In this document: in pieces, positions 52,122 to 60,427 of the stretch | Numbering within the stretch: position 1 is the first letter of the stretch | Layout: the number at the start of each line of letters is the position of its first letter | Assembly: GCA_003141455.1 (NCBI GenBank) | Contig: PLMA01000048.1 | Location: forward strand, 54,488 to 118,487 | From: Chloroflexota bacterium | Lineage (GTDB): Bacteria; Chloroflexota; Limnocylindria; Limnocylindrales; CSP1-4 | Direction of reading: 5' to 3' | Length of the DNA stretch: 64,000 nucleotides | Position numbers and translations under genes: made by a program | Notes under the pieces: model-generated | The model's input: the letters and a program-made list of their open reading frames with translations, nothing else | What the model was told of the DNA's origin: nothing | The model's database searches: none

Positions 52122-53206
52122 GTCGCGGGCTCGGACCCGGGTGCGGGCGTCGTCGATGGTGTCTCTGCCGGCGTGGGCGCCGGTGCCTTCGCCGGCGCGG
52201 ACGTACTCGTCTCCGTGACGCCGGCAGTGGGAGTGGCGGTGCCGCTTGCGGCCGGCGCCTTCGTCGGCGAGGGCTTGGGTGGCGGTCGCTTGGTCGGTGG
52301 CGGACAGCTCGCGGCTTCGTAGGGTCGGAGGGCGACCATCTCTTCCACGTTGCAGCGGAACGGCAGGACCAGCAGCGGGTCGACGCGGGCTATCTCCGCG
52401 GGGGGCATGCGGTCCCGCTCGATGACCCCCGGATCCAGGGCGAAGGTCCTGGTCTCCAGCGGGCTGTAGAGGCTGTAGTGAACGTGACAGCCGGTGGCCA
52501 GTCCGGTCTTGCCTTCGTAGCCGATGCGTTGGCCGGCATTGACGTGCTGGCCGGGCTGGACGGTCACCGACGACTCGTGGGCGTAGATGCTCCGATATCC
52601 GTTGCCGTCGTCGATGACGACCACGATGGGAACGGTGTTCCAGAACTTGTGCTGAGTGAGCCAGTCGTAGTAGGGGGCCAGATCGCCTTCCCAGCCCACA
52701 AAGTCGTCGTACTGGCGCCCGGCCGCAAGGACGACGCCGTCATGGGCCGCGAGAACCGCGGGGCCGCAGCCGGTAGACATGTCCAGGCCATCGTGGAACC
52801 TTTTGCCGTCCACGATCATCTCGCCCCACGAGGTGGGCCCGAAGGGAAGCGTGACGTTGGCATTGACGAGCGGCCAGACGTAGCCCGTGAGATCCCGCGG
52901 CGGGACGAGGACCAGGGGCGTCATGAGCTCCTGCGCAGTTGGCGACGGCGTCAGCGGGGCGGATGGGGAAGCGTCGGCCGGCGACGGGGAAGGCGACGGC
53001 GACGGCGACGCCGCAAGTGACAACTGAGAGGCGTTGGCCGAGATCGGCTCGCCGGAGTTCGCGGCAAGCCGGGGTCCCAACAGCAAGGTGGCGGCCGCGA
53101 CCGCGACCAGGCCAACGGCCAACACCGCAACCACCGCTCGGCGCCGACCGGGCAGCCGGCCACGGAAAGGCCAGGCGATCTGCGTCGTTGGACCGGGGCC
53201 GCTCAC
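52118..53206 (-). CDS. Membrane-anchored M23 (LytM) peptidase
   Basis: 362 aa, GTG start. One N-terminal helix (VVAVLAVGLVAVAAATLLLG), then a Ser/Pro linker, then an LytM-type catalytic domain with HxxxD in RFHDGLDMS, HDGVVLAA, SIYAHESSVTVQPGQHVNAGQRIGYEGKTG and HxH in GCHVHYSLYSP. The last 70 residues are a Pro/Thr/Ala stalk (KRPPPKPSPTKAPAAS). It should cleave peptidoglycan cross-links outside the cell or serve as an envelope-hydrolase activator. Confidence 0.92.
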   Translation of the reverse strand: MSGPGPTTQIAWPFRGRLPGRRRAVVAVLAVGLVAVAAATLLLGPRLAANSGEPISANASQLSLAASPSPSPSPSPADASPSAPLTPSPTAQELMTPLVLVPPRDLTGYVWPLVNANVTLPFGPTSWGEMIVDGKRFHDGLDMSTGCGPAVLAAHDGVVLAAGRQYDDFVGWEGDLAPYYDWLTQHKFWNTVPIVVVIDDGNGYRSIYAHESSVTVQPGQHVNAGQRIGYEGKTGLATGCHVHYSLYSPLETRTFALDPGVIERDRMPPAEIARVDPLLVLPFRCNVEEMVALRPYEAASCPPPTKRPPPKPSPTKAPAASGTATPTAGVTETSTSAPAKAPAPTPAETPSTTPAPGSEPAT

Positions 53207-53450
53207 CGGGGCTTTGTAGCACGTCTGAACGGCGCTCGTAGGCTGCCACCGCAGGGTCCTTCGACCGCGGCACCCGCGAGGCCCACTGTCTCACGCCCCG
53301 GCCCGACGGTCGCAACTGGCGTCTTTAGCCGCTCGATGTATGGACCGTCGCTGACTCTCCCACCCATAATGGCGGCACGCGAGTTCAGGTTCTGCATCCC
53401 GCCGAGAGCGGCAACGTCGAGAGCCCTGCTGATCCACTTGAGGAGCGCGT

Positions 53451-54857
53451 GTGGACGTCGTCCAGCTGTCCCGTATCCAATTCGCCCTGACGATCAGCTT
53501 CCACTTCATCTTTCCCGCAGTCACGATCGGCCTGGCCGGGCTGATCGCCATCGTGGAGACGATGCGATGGCGGACCAGGCGCGACGTATACGACCGGTTG
53601 TCGGTCTTCCTCACGAAGTTGTTCGCCGTCACCTTCGTCATCGGCGTCGTGAGCGGCATCGTCATGGAGTTCCAGTTCGGCACCAACTGGGCCACCTTCT
53701 CCGGGTTCGTGGGCGACATCTTCGGGGCGCCGCTCGCCGCCGAAGGGATCTTCGCCTTCTTCCTGGAGTCGGCCTTCGTCGGCATCGTTCTCTTCGGCCG
53801 GAACCGCGTTGGCTCAACGGTCCGGTGGCTGGCGGGCGTGCTGGTCTGCCTGGGTACGACGATCTCGGCTTTCTGGATCCTCGTGGCCAACTCGTGGATG
53901 CAGACGCCGGCCGGCTTCAAGATCGTCACCGACGCGAACGGCGTCTCGAAGGCCCAGATGACCGACTTCTGGCAGGCCGTCTTCAATCCGTCGACGTTGC
54001 CGCGGCTCTTCCACACTCTGGCGGCGTGCTGGGTCGTCGGCGCGTTCTTCCTCATGGGGATCTCCGCCTGGTACGTCCTGCGCCACCGCAACTCCGACGT
54101 GACCGCCATCGCCCTCCGGTTGGCCGTCATCGTCGCCTTCCTTGGATCGGGCCTCATGTTCGTCAGTGGCGACCTGCAGACCCGCGAGGTCCAGGCCAAC
54201 CAGCCGCTCAAGTTCGCCGCCATGGAAGGGGTCTTCCACACCGAGAAGGGTGTGGCGCTGGAGCTCATCGGCCTGCCGCCGAGCCAATCCGGTCCGGCCG
54301 CCATCCCGCCGCTCGCCATACCCAACGGCCTCAGCGCCATGACCAATCTCGATCCGAACAGCGAGATCAAAGGCCTGGATCAGGAGCCGGACACTTCTCT
54401 CTGGCCGCCGGTGACTCTGACGTGGATGAGCTTCCACCTGATGGTCGGCCTGGGCGTCCTGATGATGCTGCTGATGCTCTTTGGGGCTTTCTTCTGGTGG
54501 CGCCGCTCGCTCGACTCGAGCGTCTGGTGGCTGCGCTTCGCGGTACTGGCAATCCCGCTGCCGATCATCGCCGTAGAGCTCGGCTGGATGACCGCCGAGG
54601 TCGGTCGACAGCCCTGGATCGTGCAGGGGCTGATGATGACCTCGAAGGGGGTGTCGCCGGGCGTCTCGGCGACCGACGTTGGGATCTCACTCATCGCGAT
54701 CCTCCTCGTGTACGCGCTGCTCTTCTTCCTGTGGATCTACGCGCTGACCAAGGAGATCGGGCGCGGGCCCGAGGCCGCCCCCGGCGTGGTGGCGGGCCCG
54801 GCCGCCCCCGTGGTGGCCGCTCTGCCGACGGCCGGGCAATCCGGGGAGGGCAACTGA
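53451..54857 (+). CDS. cydA: Cytochrome bd ubiquinol oxidase subunit I
   Basis: 468 aa; GTG start with GAGGAG upstream. Heme ligand regions SFHFIFPAVTIGLAG (His), RLFHTLAACWVVGAF (His) and the conserved GWMTAEVGRQPWIVQGLM. The Q-loop is short, as in Gram-positive and actinobacterial enzymes. Quinol:O2 oxidoreductase with high oxygen affinity, used under low oxygen or stress. CydB follows after 1 bp. No cydX or cydDC is nearby. Confidence 0.97.
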   Translation: MDVVQLSRIQFALTISFHFIFPAVTIGLAGLIAIVETMRWRTRRDVYDRLSVFLTKLFAVTFVIGVVSGIVMEFQFGTNWATFSGFVGDIFGAPLAAEGIFAFFLESAFVGIVLFGRNRVGSTVRWLAGVLVCLGTTISAFWILVANSWMQTPAGFKIVTDANGVSKAQMTDFWQAVFNPSTLPRLFHTLAACWVVGAFFLMGISAWYVLRHRNSDVTAIALRLAVIVAFLGSGLMFVSGDLQTREVQANQPLKFAAMEGVFHTEKGVALELIGLPPSQSGPAAIPPLAIPNGLSAMTNLDPNSEIKGLDQEPDTSLWPPVTLTWMSFHLMVGLGVLMMLLMLFGAFFWWRRSLDSSVWWLRFAVLAIPLPIIAVELGWMTAEVGRQPWIVQGLMMTSKGVSPGVSATDVGISLIAILLVYALLFFLWIYALTKEIGRGPEAAPGVVAGPAAPVVAALPTAGQSGEGN

Positions 54858-54858
54858 C

Positions 54859-55878
54859 ATGCCTTCGCTACAGACCGTCTGGTTCCTCTTGATCGGCCTG
54901 CTGTTCATCGGCTACGCCGTTCTCGACGGCTTCGACCTGGGGGCCGGCATCGTCCATCTCTTCGTCGCCCGAAATGACGCGGAGCGGCGCAGCGTCCTCA
55001 ACGCCATCGGTCCCGTCTGGGACGGCAACGAAGTCTGGCTGATCACCGGCGGCGGCGCGCTGTTTGCCGCATTCCCGCTGGTGTACGCGACGGTCTTCTC
55101 GGGCCTCTACCTGGCCGTGATGCTGCTGCTCGGCGCTCTCATCCTGCGGGCGGTCTCGATCGAGTTCCGCAGCAAGGAGACAAACAGGCTGTGGCGCATG
55201 GCGTGGGACGCGGGTTTCGCGCTGGGATCGGCCCTGGCGGCGCTCCTCTTTGGCGTGGCCCTGGGCAATATCGTGCGCGGCCTGCCGCTGGACGACGGCG
55301 GCGTCTACCGCGGTGGCCTGGCCGGATTGCTCAACCCCTTCTCGATCGTGATGGGCCTGCTCACCCTCGGGCTGGCGGCCCAGCAGGGTTCATCCTGGAT
55401 CGTTCTCAAGACCGAGGGAGCGCTCCGGACTCGAGCCCAGCGGACCGGCGTGGCGTCCACGCTGGTGGTCATCGCGGCCTGGTTGGCGGCGACCGGCATC
55501 GCCTGGTTCGACTCCAACCGTGTCTTCGACAACTTCGCGCGGAACCCTCTCGCCTGGATCGGCCCCCTCGGGACGGCCGTGGCGCTCGCGTCGATGTTGT
55601 ACGCCTATCGCCGGCGGCAGGAGTTCCTGGCGTTCGTCCTGTCCAGCGTGGCGATCGTAGGCCTGGCTGCCACGGCCGGCGCGACCCTGTATCCCAACCT
55701 GGTTCCCGCGGTGGATGCGAGCCGCAGCCTGACAGTGAACAACGCCCATTCCTCGGACACGGCCCTCACGGTCATGCTCGTCATCGCGCTCGTCGGCATG
55801 CCGATCGTGATCGCCTACACGGCCTTCATCTACTGGAAGTTCAAGGGCAAGGTCCAGCTGGACGAAGCCGGCTACTGA
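54859..55878 (+). CDS. cydB: Cytochrome bd ubiquinol oxidase subunit II
   Basis: 339 aa with about nine helices. Typical opening WFLLIGLLFIGYAVLDGFDLGAGIV, then RRSVLNAIGPVWDGNEVWLI and the end TLYPNLVPAVDASRSLTVNNAHSS. Forms the heterodimer with CydA. Both genes share one transcript rightward and are divergent from the M23 gene. Confidence 0.97.
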   Translation: MPSLQTVWFLLIGLLFIGYAVLDGFDLGAGIVHLFVARNDAERRSVLNAIGPVWDGNEVWLITGGGALFAAFPLVYATVFSGLYLAVMLLLGALILRAVSIEFRSKETNRLWRMAWDAGFALGSALAALLFGVALGNIVRGLPLDDGGVYRGGLAGLLNPFSIVMGLLTLGLAAQQGSSWIVLKTEGALRTRAQRTGVASTLVVIAAWLAATGIAWFDSNRVFDNFARNPLAWIGPLGTAVALASMLYAYRRRQEFLAFVLSSVAIVGLAATAGATLYPNLVPAVDASRSLTVNNAHSSDTALTVMLVIALVGMPIVIAYTAFIYWKFKGKVQLDEAGY

Positions 55879-55971
55879 CCCTAAGCACGACGGCGTCGCT
55901 GGAGCGGCGGCGGCCCCGCGGCCCCCGGCGCAGGACGAGCAACCGACCGCGCCCGTTCGGCCGGCGCGGGT

Positions 55972-57276
55972 CTACCAGTCGGGATCGATCTGTCGGTCCA
56001 GGAGCTCGGTCGGGGTCAGGTGCGGCCGGATCAGGCGGGCGCGACCGCCTAGCACCGCAACTTCCGCGGGCCACGGATGCGACAGGAAGAGCGGCATCGA
56101 CTCGGTGAAGCCGTAGGCTCCCAGGTCCAGCAACGCCACCAGGTCGCCGATTCGTGGCCGCGGAAGCATGGCCTCGGTCGTGAATACGTCCAGGCCCGTG
56201 CACAGCGGCCCGGCGACGGTGGTCCGGACCAGGGCTCGGACCGCGTCGGAGGTCAGGACGGCGAGGCGGTGCTCGCGTTGCACCAGGGCCGGCCGCACGG
56301 CGTGGTTGATGCCGCCATCCAGGATCGCCACCGGCGCGGAGTCCGGGCCCTTGACGTCCACGACGCGGGCCACGTATGCCCCGGCCGGACCCACCAGGAA
56401 GCGCCCCGGCTCGAGGAGCACGGTCATATCGCGAAGCGCGGGGCTGGAATCCCAGTGAGCTCGCAGCTCCGACAGCCGCCGCCCGAGCAGGGCCAGGTCC
56501 AGGGGCCGCTCCCCGTCGGCGTAGGCAATCCCCAGCCCACCGCCCGCGTCCACGATGCGAAGGGGAACGCCCGCCTCGGCAGCCACTTGTCGGCCTACCT
56601 CCACGAGCTCCCCCACGTGACCGGCGAGCTGCTCGGCATCGCGCAGGTTGGAGGCGCCGAAAGCGTGGACGCCGAGCAGCTCCAGATGCGACGAGGCCAC
56701 CGCCTCCCGGGCCGCTTCGATCAGCGTTGCCAGCGGCATGCCGAACTTGCCCTCGACGCCGCCGATGAGGCGAACGGTCTCCAAGCGCGAGTCCTCGGAG
56801 ACGGCCAGGCGCAACAGGATCGGCTGGCGACGCCCGAGCCCAGCGGCGATCACGTCCAGGCGGCGTAACTCCCCGAGAGACTCGACTGTGACGATGCCCA
56901 CGCCGGCGGCGACCGCGGCCGACAGTTCGTCGTCGCGCTTGCCGGGCCCGGTCATGGCCACCAAAGCTGGGTCGAAGCCGGCCCGCAGGACCGTCTCCAG
57001 CTCGCCTCCGGACGCGATGTCCGCGCCGACTCCGCAGCGGGCCAGGTGGGCCACGACGGCCAGCGCAGGGTTCGCCTTCACGGCAAAGGCGATCCGGAAC
57101 CCGCGCGGCAGGACGGCACGAAGGGCCTCCACTCGCCGCCCGATCATGTCCAGGTCGTACACGTAGAAGGGCGTGCCGAATTCCTCGGCGAGAGCCGCCG
57201 GGGAGAGCCCGGCAAGCCGGCCGGCCTCCAGGATGCCGCCGATTCCGCCGGTCGAGCGGGCGGCCGCTTCCGTCAC
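55972..57276 (-). CDS. lysA: Diaminopimelate decarboxylase (fold-type III PLP decarboxylase)
   Basis: 434 aa. Fold type III: PLP Lys in IAFAVKANPALAVVAHLA, GADIASGGELE, GGLGIAYADGERPLD, EPGRFLVGPAGAYVARVVDVK. Catalyses meso-diaminopimelate to L-lysine, the last step, in keeping with its place as the fourth gene of dapB-dapA-dapD-lysA. The active-site motif usually written CESGD is CTGLD here, a form seen more often in decarboxylases for non-canonical substrates. Overlaps dapD by 4 nt. Confidence 0.88.
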   Translation of the reverse strand: MTEAAARSTGGIGGILEAGRLAGLSPAALAEEFGTPFYVYDLDMIGRRVEALRAVLPRGFRIAFAVKANPALAVVAHLARCGVGADIASGGELETVLRAGFDPALVAMTGPGKRDDELSAAVAAGVGIVTVESLGELRRLDVIAAGLGRRQPILLRLAVSEDSRLETVRLIGGVEGKFGMPLATLIEAAREAVASSHLELLGVHAFGASNLRDAEQLAGHVGELVEVGRQVAAEAGVPLRIVDAGGGLGIAYADGERPLDLALLGRRLSELRAHWDSSPALRDMTVLLEPGRFLVGPAGAYVARVVDVKGPDSAPVAILDGGINHAVRPALVQREHRLAVLTSDAVRALVRTTVAGPLCTGLDVFTTEAMLPRPRIGDLVALLDLGAYGFTESMPLFLSHPWPAEVAVLGGRARLIRPHLTPTELLDRQIDPDW

Positions 57277-58115
57277 CTCAGCGCCTCCTCGAGCGCGATT
57301 CGAGCGTCAGTTCGGTCGTCGCGGTATTTCACCACGATCGCGGCGGAGAGGGCCAGTCCGTTGCTCTCGGCGAAAGCGCCCGGCACGCTCCGCACGCCCG
57401 GCGCAACAACTGCGCCGGCGGGTACGACCAGGGGCTCTTCCAACGTGCCGACGACGACCCGATCCCGAGCCAGGTCGTACAGCCGGCTGGTGCCCGTCAG
57501 GATGACCCCGGCAGCGATGACCGCGCCTCTCTTGACGAGCACGCTTTCCAGGAGCGCGGCCTGGGCGCCGACGAAGACCTCGTCCTCGACGATCACGGGG
57601 CGCCGGCCGGGCGGCTCCAGGACGCCGCCGATCTGGACGCCGGCTGAGAGATGGACTCTCGCCCCGATCTGGGCGCACGATCCTACGAGGACGTGGGAAT
57701 CGACCATGGTTCCTTCGCCCAGCCACGCCCCGACGTTGATGTACGAGGGCGGCATGATGGTTACGCCCTGGGCCAGGTAGACGCCGCCGCGTACCGACGT
57801 TCCGCCCGGGACGACGCGCCACGGCTTGCCTGCCGCGAGCGCTGCCCGAGCCTCCTCCGAGTCCAGCAGGTCCTTGACCGGAAGACCGACGCGGTCGCGG
57901 AACTGGAATGTGCCACCCAGATCCCAGGTCCGCGTTTCGCGATCGGCGAACAGCTCGAGGATCGCCGCCTGCACCTCCGGGTTGACGCGCCAGCCGCTCG
58001 GAGCGCCGTCGTCCGGTTGGGCGGCTCGAACCCGCCCCGCTTCCAGATCGGCCAGGATTCCCAGCAAGCCGGTTGCGGAACCGGTCGCGCCTCCGGGAGC
58101 CTCCGTCGCGCTCAC
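57273..58115 (-). CDS. dapD: Tetrahydrodipicolinate N-succinyltransferase
   Basis: 280 aa from the GTG at 58115, which overlaps dapA by 4 nt; the track's long extension is antisense to dapA. Head domain WRVNPEVQAAILELF, then a left-handed beta helix: RGGVYLAQGVTIMPPSYINVGAWLGEGTMVDSHVLVGSCAQIGARVHLSAG. Uses succinyl-CoA, so the organism makes DAP by the succinylase branch. The later DapC and DapE steps are not in this window. Confidence 0.93.
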   Translation of the reverse strand: MSATEAPGGATGSATGLLGILADLEAGRVRAAQPDDGAPSGWRVNPEVQAAILELFADRETRTWDLGGTFQFRDRVGLPVKDLLDSEEARAALAAGKPWRVVPGGTSVRGGVYLAQGVTIMPPSYINVGAWLGEGTMVDSHVLVGSCAQIGARVHLSAGVQIGGVLEPPGRRPVIVEDEVFVGAQAALLESVLVKRGAVIAAGVILTGTSRLYDLARDRVVVGTLEEPLVVPAGAVVAPGVRSVPGAFAESNGLALSAAIVVKYRDDRTDARIALEEALR

Positions 58116-59116
58116 GCGTGAGCGGAGGTTGCGGTCCGCGATCGAGCCGCCGATCCCGCGCCGGCACGCCCGGCGGCGGCCGATCCGATGGCCACGACCT
58201 TGTCGGACCCAAGCAGGCCCGTGGTCTCGAGGATCAGGCGCATGCGCGCCCGGTGCGGCTCCTCGAGCGGCAGCAGCGGCATTCGGAGCGTGTCCGAGCA
58301 CAGCCCCATCATCGACATGGCCGCCTTCACCGGTACAGGGTTTGGGCCACCCACGAAATTCGCCTTCATGAGCGGCAGCCAGCGCTCGTGGATGCGCCGA
58401 GCCTGGTCCCAATCGCCGGCGAACGCGGCGTCACACATCTCGGCCATCTCGCCTGGAATCTCGTTCGCGCAGGTGCAGATGACGCCGTCGCCGCCGAGCG
58501 CGAGCATCGGCATGGTCCACGTGTCGTCGCCGGCGAGGACGGAGAAGTCGGCCGGGCGATCGCGCAGGATCGTGGCGATCTGGTCCATGTTCGCCGACGC
58601 CTCCTTCACCGCGACGATCCGGGGGTGTTCCGCGAGACGAAGGAGCGTTGCCGCTTCCACGTTCACGCCTGTCCTGCCGGGGACGTTGTAAACGACGATC
58701 GGCAGATCGCCCTCGTCCGCGATGGCTCGGAAGTGCGACTCGAGCATGCGCTGATCCGGCTTGTTGTAGTACGGCGCGACGACGAGGGCGGCGTCAACGC
58801 CCAGCTCCGCCGCTCGGCGGGTAGCGCGGATCGCGGTCGCGGTGCTGTTCGAGCCGGTTCCGGCGATGACCCGGAGACGGGCACGGCTCGCCCGCTCAGA
58901 CGCGACCTCCAGAGTGGTGGCGATCACCCACTCGTCCTCTTCGTGGCTCAGCGTCGGGGTCTCGCCCGTGGTGCCGCAGGGTACGAGGCCATGGATACCG
59001 GCATCGATCTGGCGGCGAACGAGATTCCTGAAAGCTTCCTCATCGATTGCGCCCGATGAGGTAAATGGGGTCACGAGGGCTGTGAAAGCTCCTCGTAGCA
59101 GGCGACTCACTGACAT
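58112..59116 (-). CDS. dapA: 4-Hydroxy-tetrahydrodipicolinate synthase
   Basis: 334 aa. TIM-barrel lyase: GAFTALVTPFTSSGAIDEEAF, VPCGTTGETPTLSHEE, VVYNVPGRTGVNVE and the Schiff-base Lys in PRIVAVKEASANM. Longer than E. coli DapA (292) by an Ala/Gly/Arg-rich tail at the C-terminus. Second gene of the lysine operon, 90 bp after dapB and overlapping dapD. Confidence 0.96.
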   Translation of the reverse strand: MSVSRLLRGAFTALVTPFTSSGAIDEEAFRNLVRRQIDAGIHGLVPCGTTGETPTLSHEEDEWVIATTLEVASERASRARLRVIAGTGSNSTATAIRATRRAAELGVDAALVVAPYYNKPDQRMLESHFRAIADEGDLPIVVYNVPGRTGVNVEAATLLRLAEHPRIVAVKEASANMDQIATILRDRPADFSVLAGDDTWTMPMLALGGDGVICTCANEIPGEMAEMCDAAFAGDWDQARRIHERWLPLMKANFVGGPNPVPVKAAMSMMGLCSDTLRMPLLPLEEPHRARMRLILETTGLLGSDKVVAIGSAAAGRAGAGSAARSRTATSAHA

Positions 59117-59206
59117 CTCGGCTTGCTCCTTGGTGGTTGGGACGGCTTCGGTTGGCGATCTATGGGCGGTCGAAGTTGGCGGCGATTCCGCCGGCCGATT
59201 GCTGGT

Positions 59207-60028
59207 TCATGGGTTGGGGGCGTCGGTAGAGGGGACGCCGGACGCCGGCCGACCATTCGAACCTGCGTCCGCCGACTGTTTGGCGATGATCGAGTCGACG
59301 ACTTCGTCGAAGCTGTGGAAGCCCGGAGCGCGGGGCTCGGCCAGGAGCCACTCGGCTGCGGTGATCGCGCCCGCGGCATAGGCCGATCGATCGCGGGCAG
59401 TGAGGCGCATCTCCAGGGTCTCTCCCGGGGCGTCGAAGCCCACGAGGTGCATCCCCGGCGCGCTTCCGGCCCGAATCACGGCCACGTCCAGCTCGTCGAG
59501 GGCGGGGGCGCCGTGCGCCATGGCCCGGGCCACGCGCTGCTTGCGAGGATGAGCGGCGATCAGGCGTCGCGACAGGTCGAGGGCGGTGCCGGACGGACGG
59601 TCCGTCTTGGTCCGGCGGTGCCACTCCACGAGGTACGGGTCGTATTCCGCGAACGGGCCGAAGAGGCGGGCAGCGTCCTCGACCAGTCGGGCGAACAGCG
59701 TCACGCCCAGGCTGAAGCTGGGAGACGCCACGGCCGCCGCTTCGTGCTGGATCAGGAGGGCTTCGGCCGCGGCGCGGTCGGCCGCCCAGTTGGTGGTGCC
59801 AATGACCAACCGCCGGATCCCGCCCTCGAGTGCCGCCCGGACATTCTGGAGGACGGCCTCGCCGACGGTGAAGTCGAAGAGCACGTCCGCGCCCTCGAAC
59901 CTGGCGGACGCGTGGACGGCGCCTGTCTCGGGCATGCCCAGGATCGCTCGCGCCGGCGTGCCGCGTGCGGCCAGGGCAGCGGCCACGGCACGGCCCATCT
60001 CTCCGTCGCCGGCGACGATGCTGAGCAT
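59207..60028 (-). CDS. dapB: 4-Hydroxy-tetrahydrodipicolinate reductase
   Basis: 273 aa from the ATG at 60028, which has GGAGGAT upstream; the track's start at 60091 lies in the terminator leader. Nucleotide loop VAGDGEMGRAV, LFDFTVGEAV, VIGTTNW, and catalytic His/Lys in VEWHRRTKTDRPSGTALDL. First structural gene of the operon, preceded by a leader with a Lys-rich mini-ORF and a terminator. Confidence 0.95.
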   Translation of the reverse strand: MLSIVAGDGEMGRAVAAALAARGTPARAILGMPETGAVHASARFEGADVLFDFTVGEAVLQNVRAALEGGIRRLVIGTTNWAADRAAAEALLIQHEAAAVASPSFSLGVTLFARLVEDAARLFGPFAEYDPYLVEWHRRTKTDRPSGTALDLSRRLIAAHPRKQRVARAMAHGAPALDELDVAVIRAGSAPGMHLVGFDAPGETLEMRLTARDRSAYAAGAITAAEWLLAEPRAPGFHSFDEVVDSIIAKQSADAGSNGRPASGVPSTDAPNP

Positions 60029-60070
60029 TCCCGATCCTCCGTTGTGTCTTTGGCGTGGCTGTCTATCGCG

Positions 60071-60110
60071 AAAACAGAAAGGCCGCGGCACCGCCTTCAG
60101 TGTCGCGGCC
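60071..60110 (-). terminator. Rho-independent terminator in the dap leader (candidate attenuator)
   Basis: Read leftward: GGCCGCGACAC, 8-nt loop, GTGCCGCGGCC (11 positions, one C-A mismatch), then TTTCTGTTTT. A complete intrinsic terminator lies 43 bp before the dapB start with no leftward gene upstream to terminate, so it must act on the dap transcript itself. Confidence 0.85.
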
Positions 60111-60164
60111 CTCGGGAGCTTCGTGCCCCTCGGCTCCGCGGTTCGCTACGAACTCCGCCGAGCC

Positions 60165-60233
60165 CTAGGGCCGTGCCTCCCGGCAGGGCCGCCAGCGCTT
60201 GGACTTGGGCTTGGCGAGCATTCGAACGAACAT
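60165..60233 (-). CDS. Candidate lysine leader peptide (22 aa)
   Basis: Leftward mini-ORF MFVRMLAKPKSKRWRPCREA ending RP-stop, with three AAG Lys codons in five (AKPKSK). It sits between promoter-like elements and the dap attenuator. A hairpin (CTCGGC and GTTCG arms pairing with GCCGAG and CGAAC arms) starts right after its stop and could exchange pairing with the terminator's 5' arm. Not in the ORF track because it is short. No strong Shine-Dalgarno. Known parallels are his, trp and leu leader peptides; a Lys version is inferred here. Confidence 0.5.
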   Translation of the reverse strand: MFVRMLAKPKSKRWRPCREARP

Positions 60234-60242
60234 GGTCTGCGG

Positions 60243-60289
60243 ATTATGCATCAAGCAGCGGTCGATGCGCAACTGTTGCGGAGATTATG
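60243..60289 (-). promoter_or_regulatory. Promoter-like elements for the dap operon
   Basis: Read leftward: TTGCGC (60272-60267), 18-bp spacer, CATAAT (60248-60243). A second TGCATAATC -10-like copy lies 41 bp upstream (60289-60284). The earlier copy would leave about 44 nt before the mini-ORF; the later one would leave it almost leaderless. The surrounding 60 bp are AT-richer with GCATGC palindromes. Confidence 0.5.
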
Positions 60290-60427
60290 CAGGCTGCATA
60301 CCTGACGCATGCATATGGAGCATGCATCGCGGATTCCGCAACGGGGGCCGCTGCGGGAAAGTCCCGCCTGCCGTGGCGGGGAATCCCTTCGTTTCGCTCC
60401 GTCTGCCCGGTGCTACCGTTCGGCGCC

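Noticed and set aside
60071-60110. T-box motif in the dap leader (AAGGCGGTGCCGCGG resembles AGGGTGGNACCGCG)
   Set aside because: The UGGN bulge is CGGT and the sequence forms the 3' arm of the terminator, not an antiterminator 5' element; no stem I was found.
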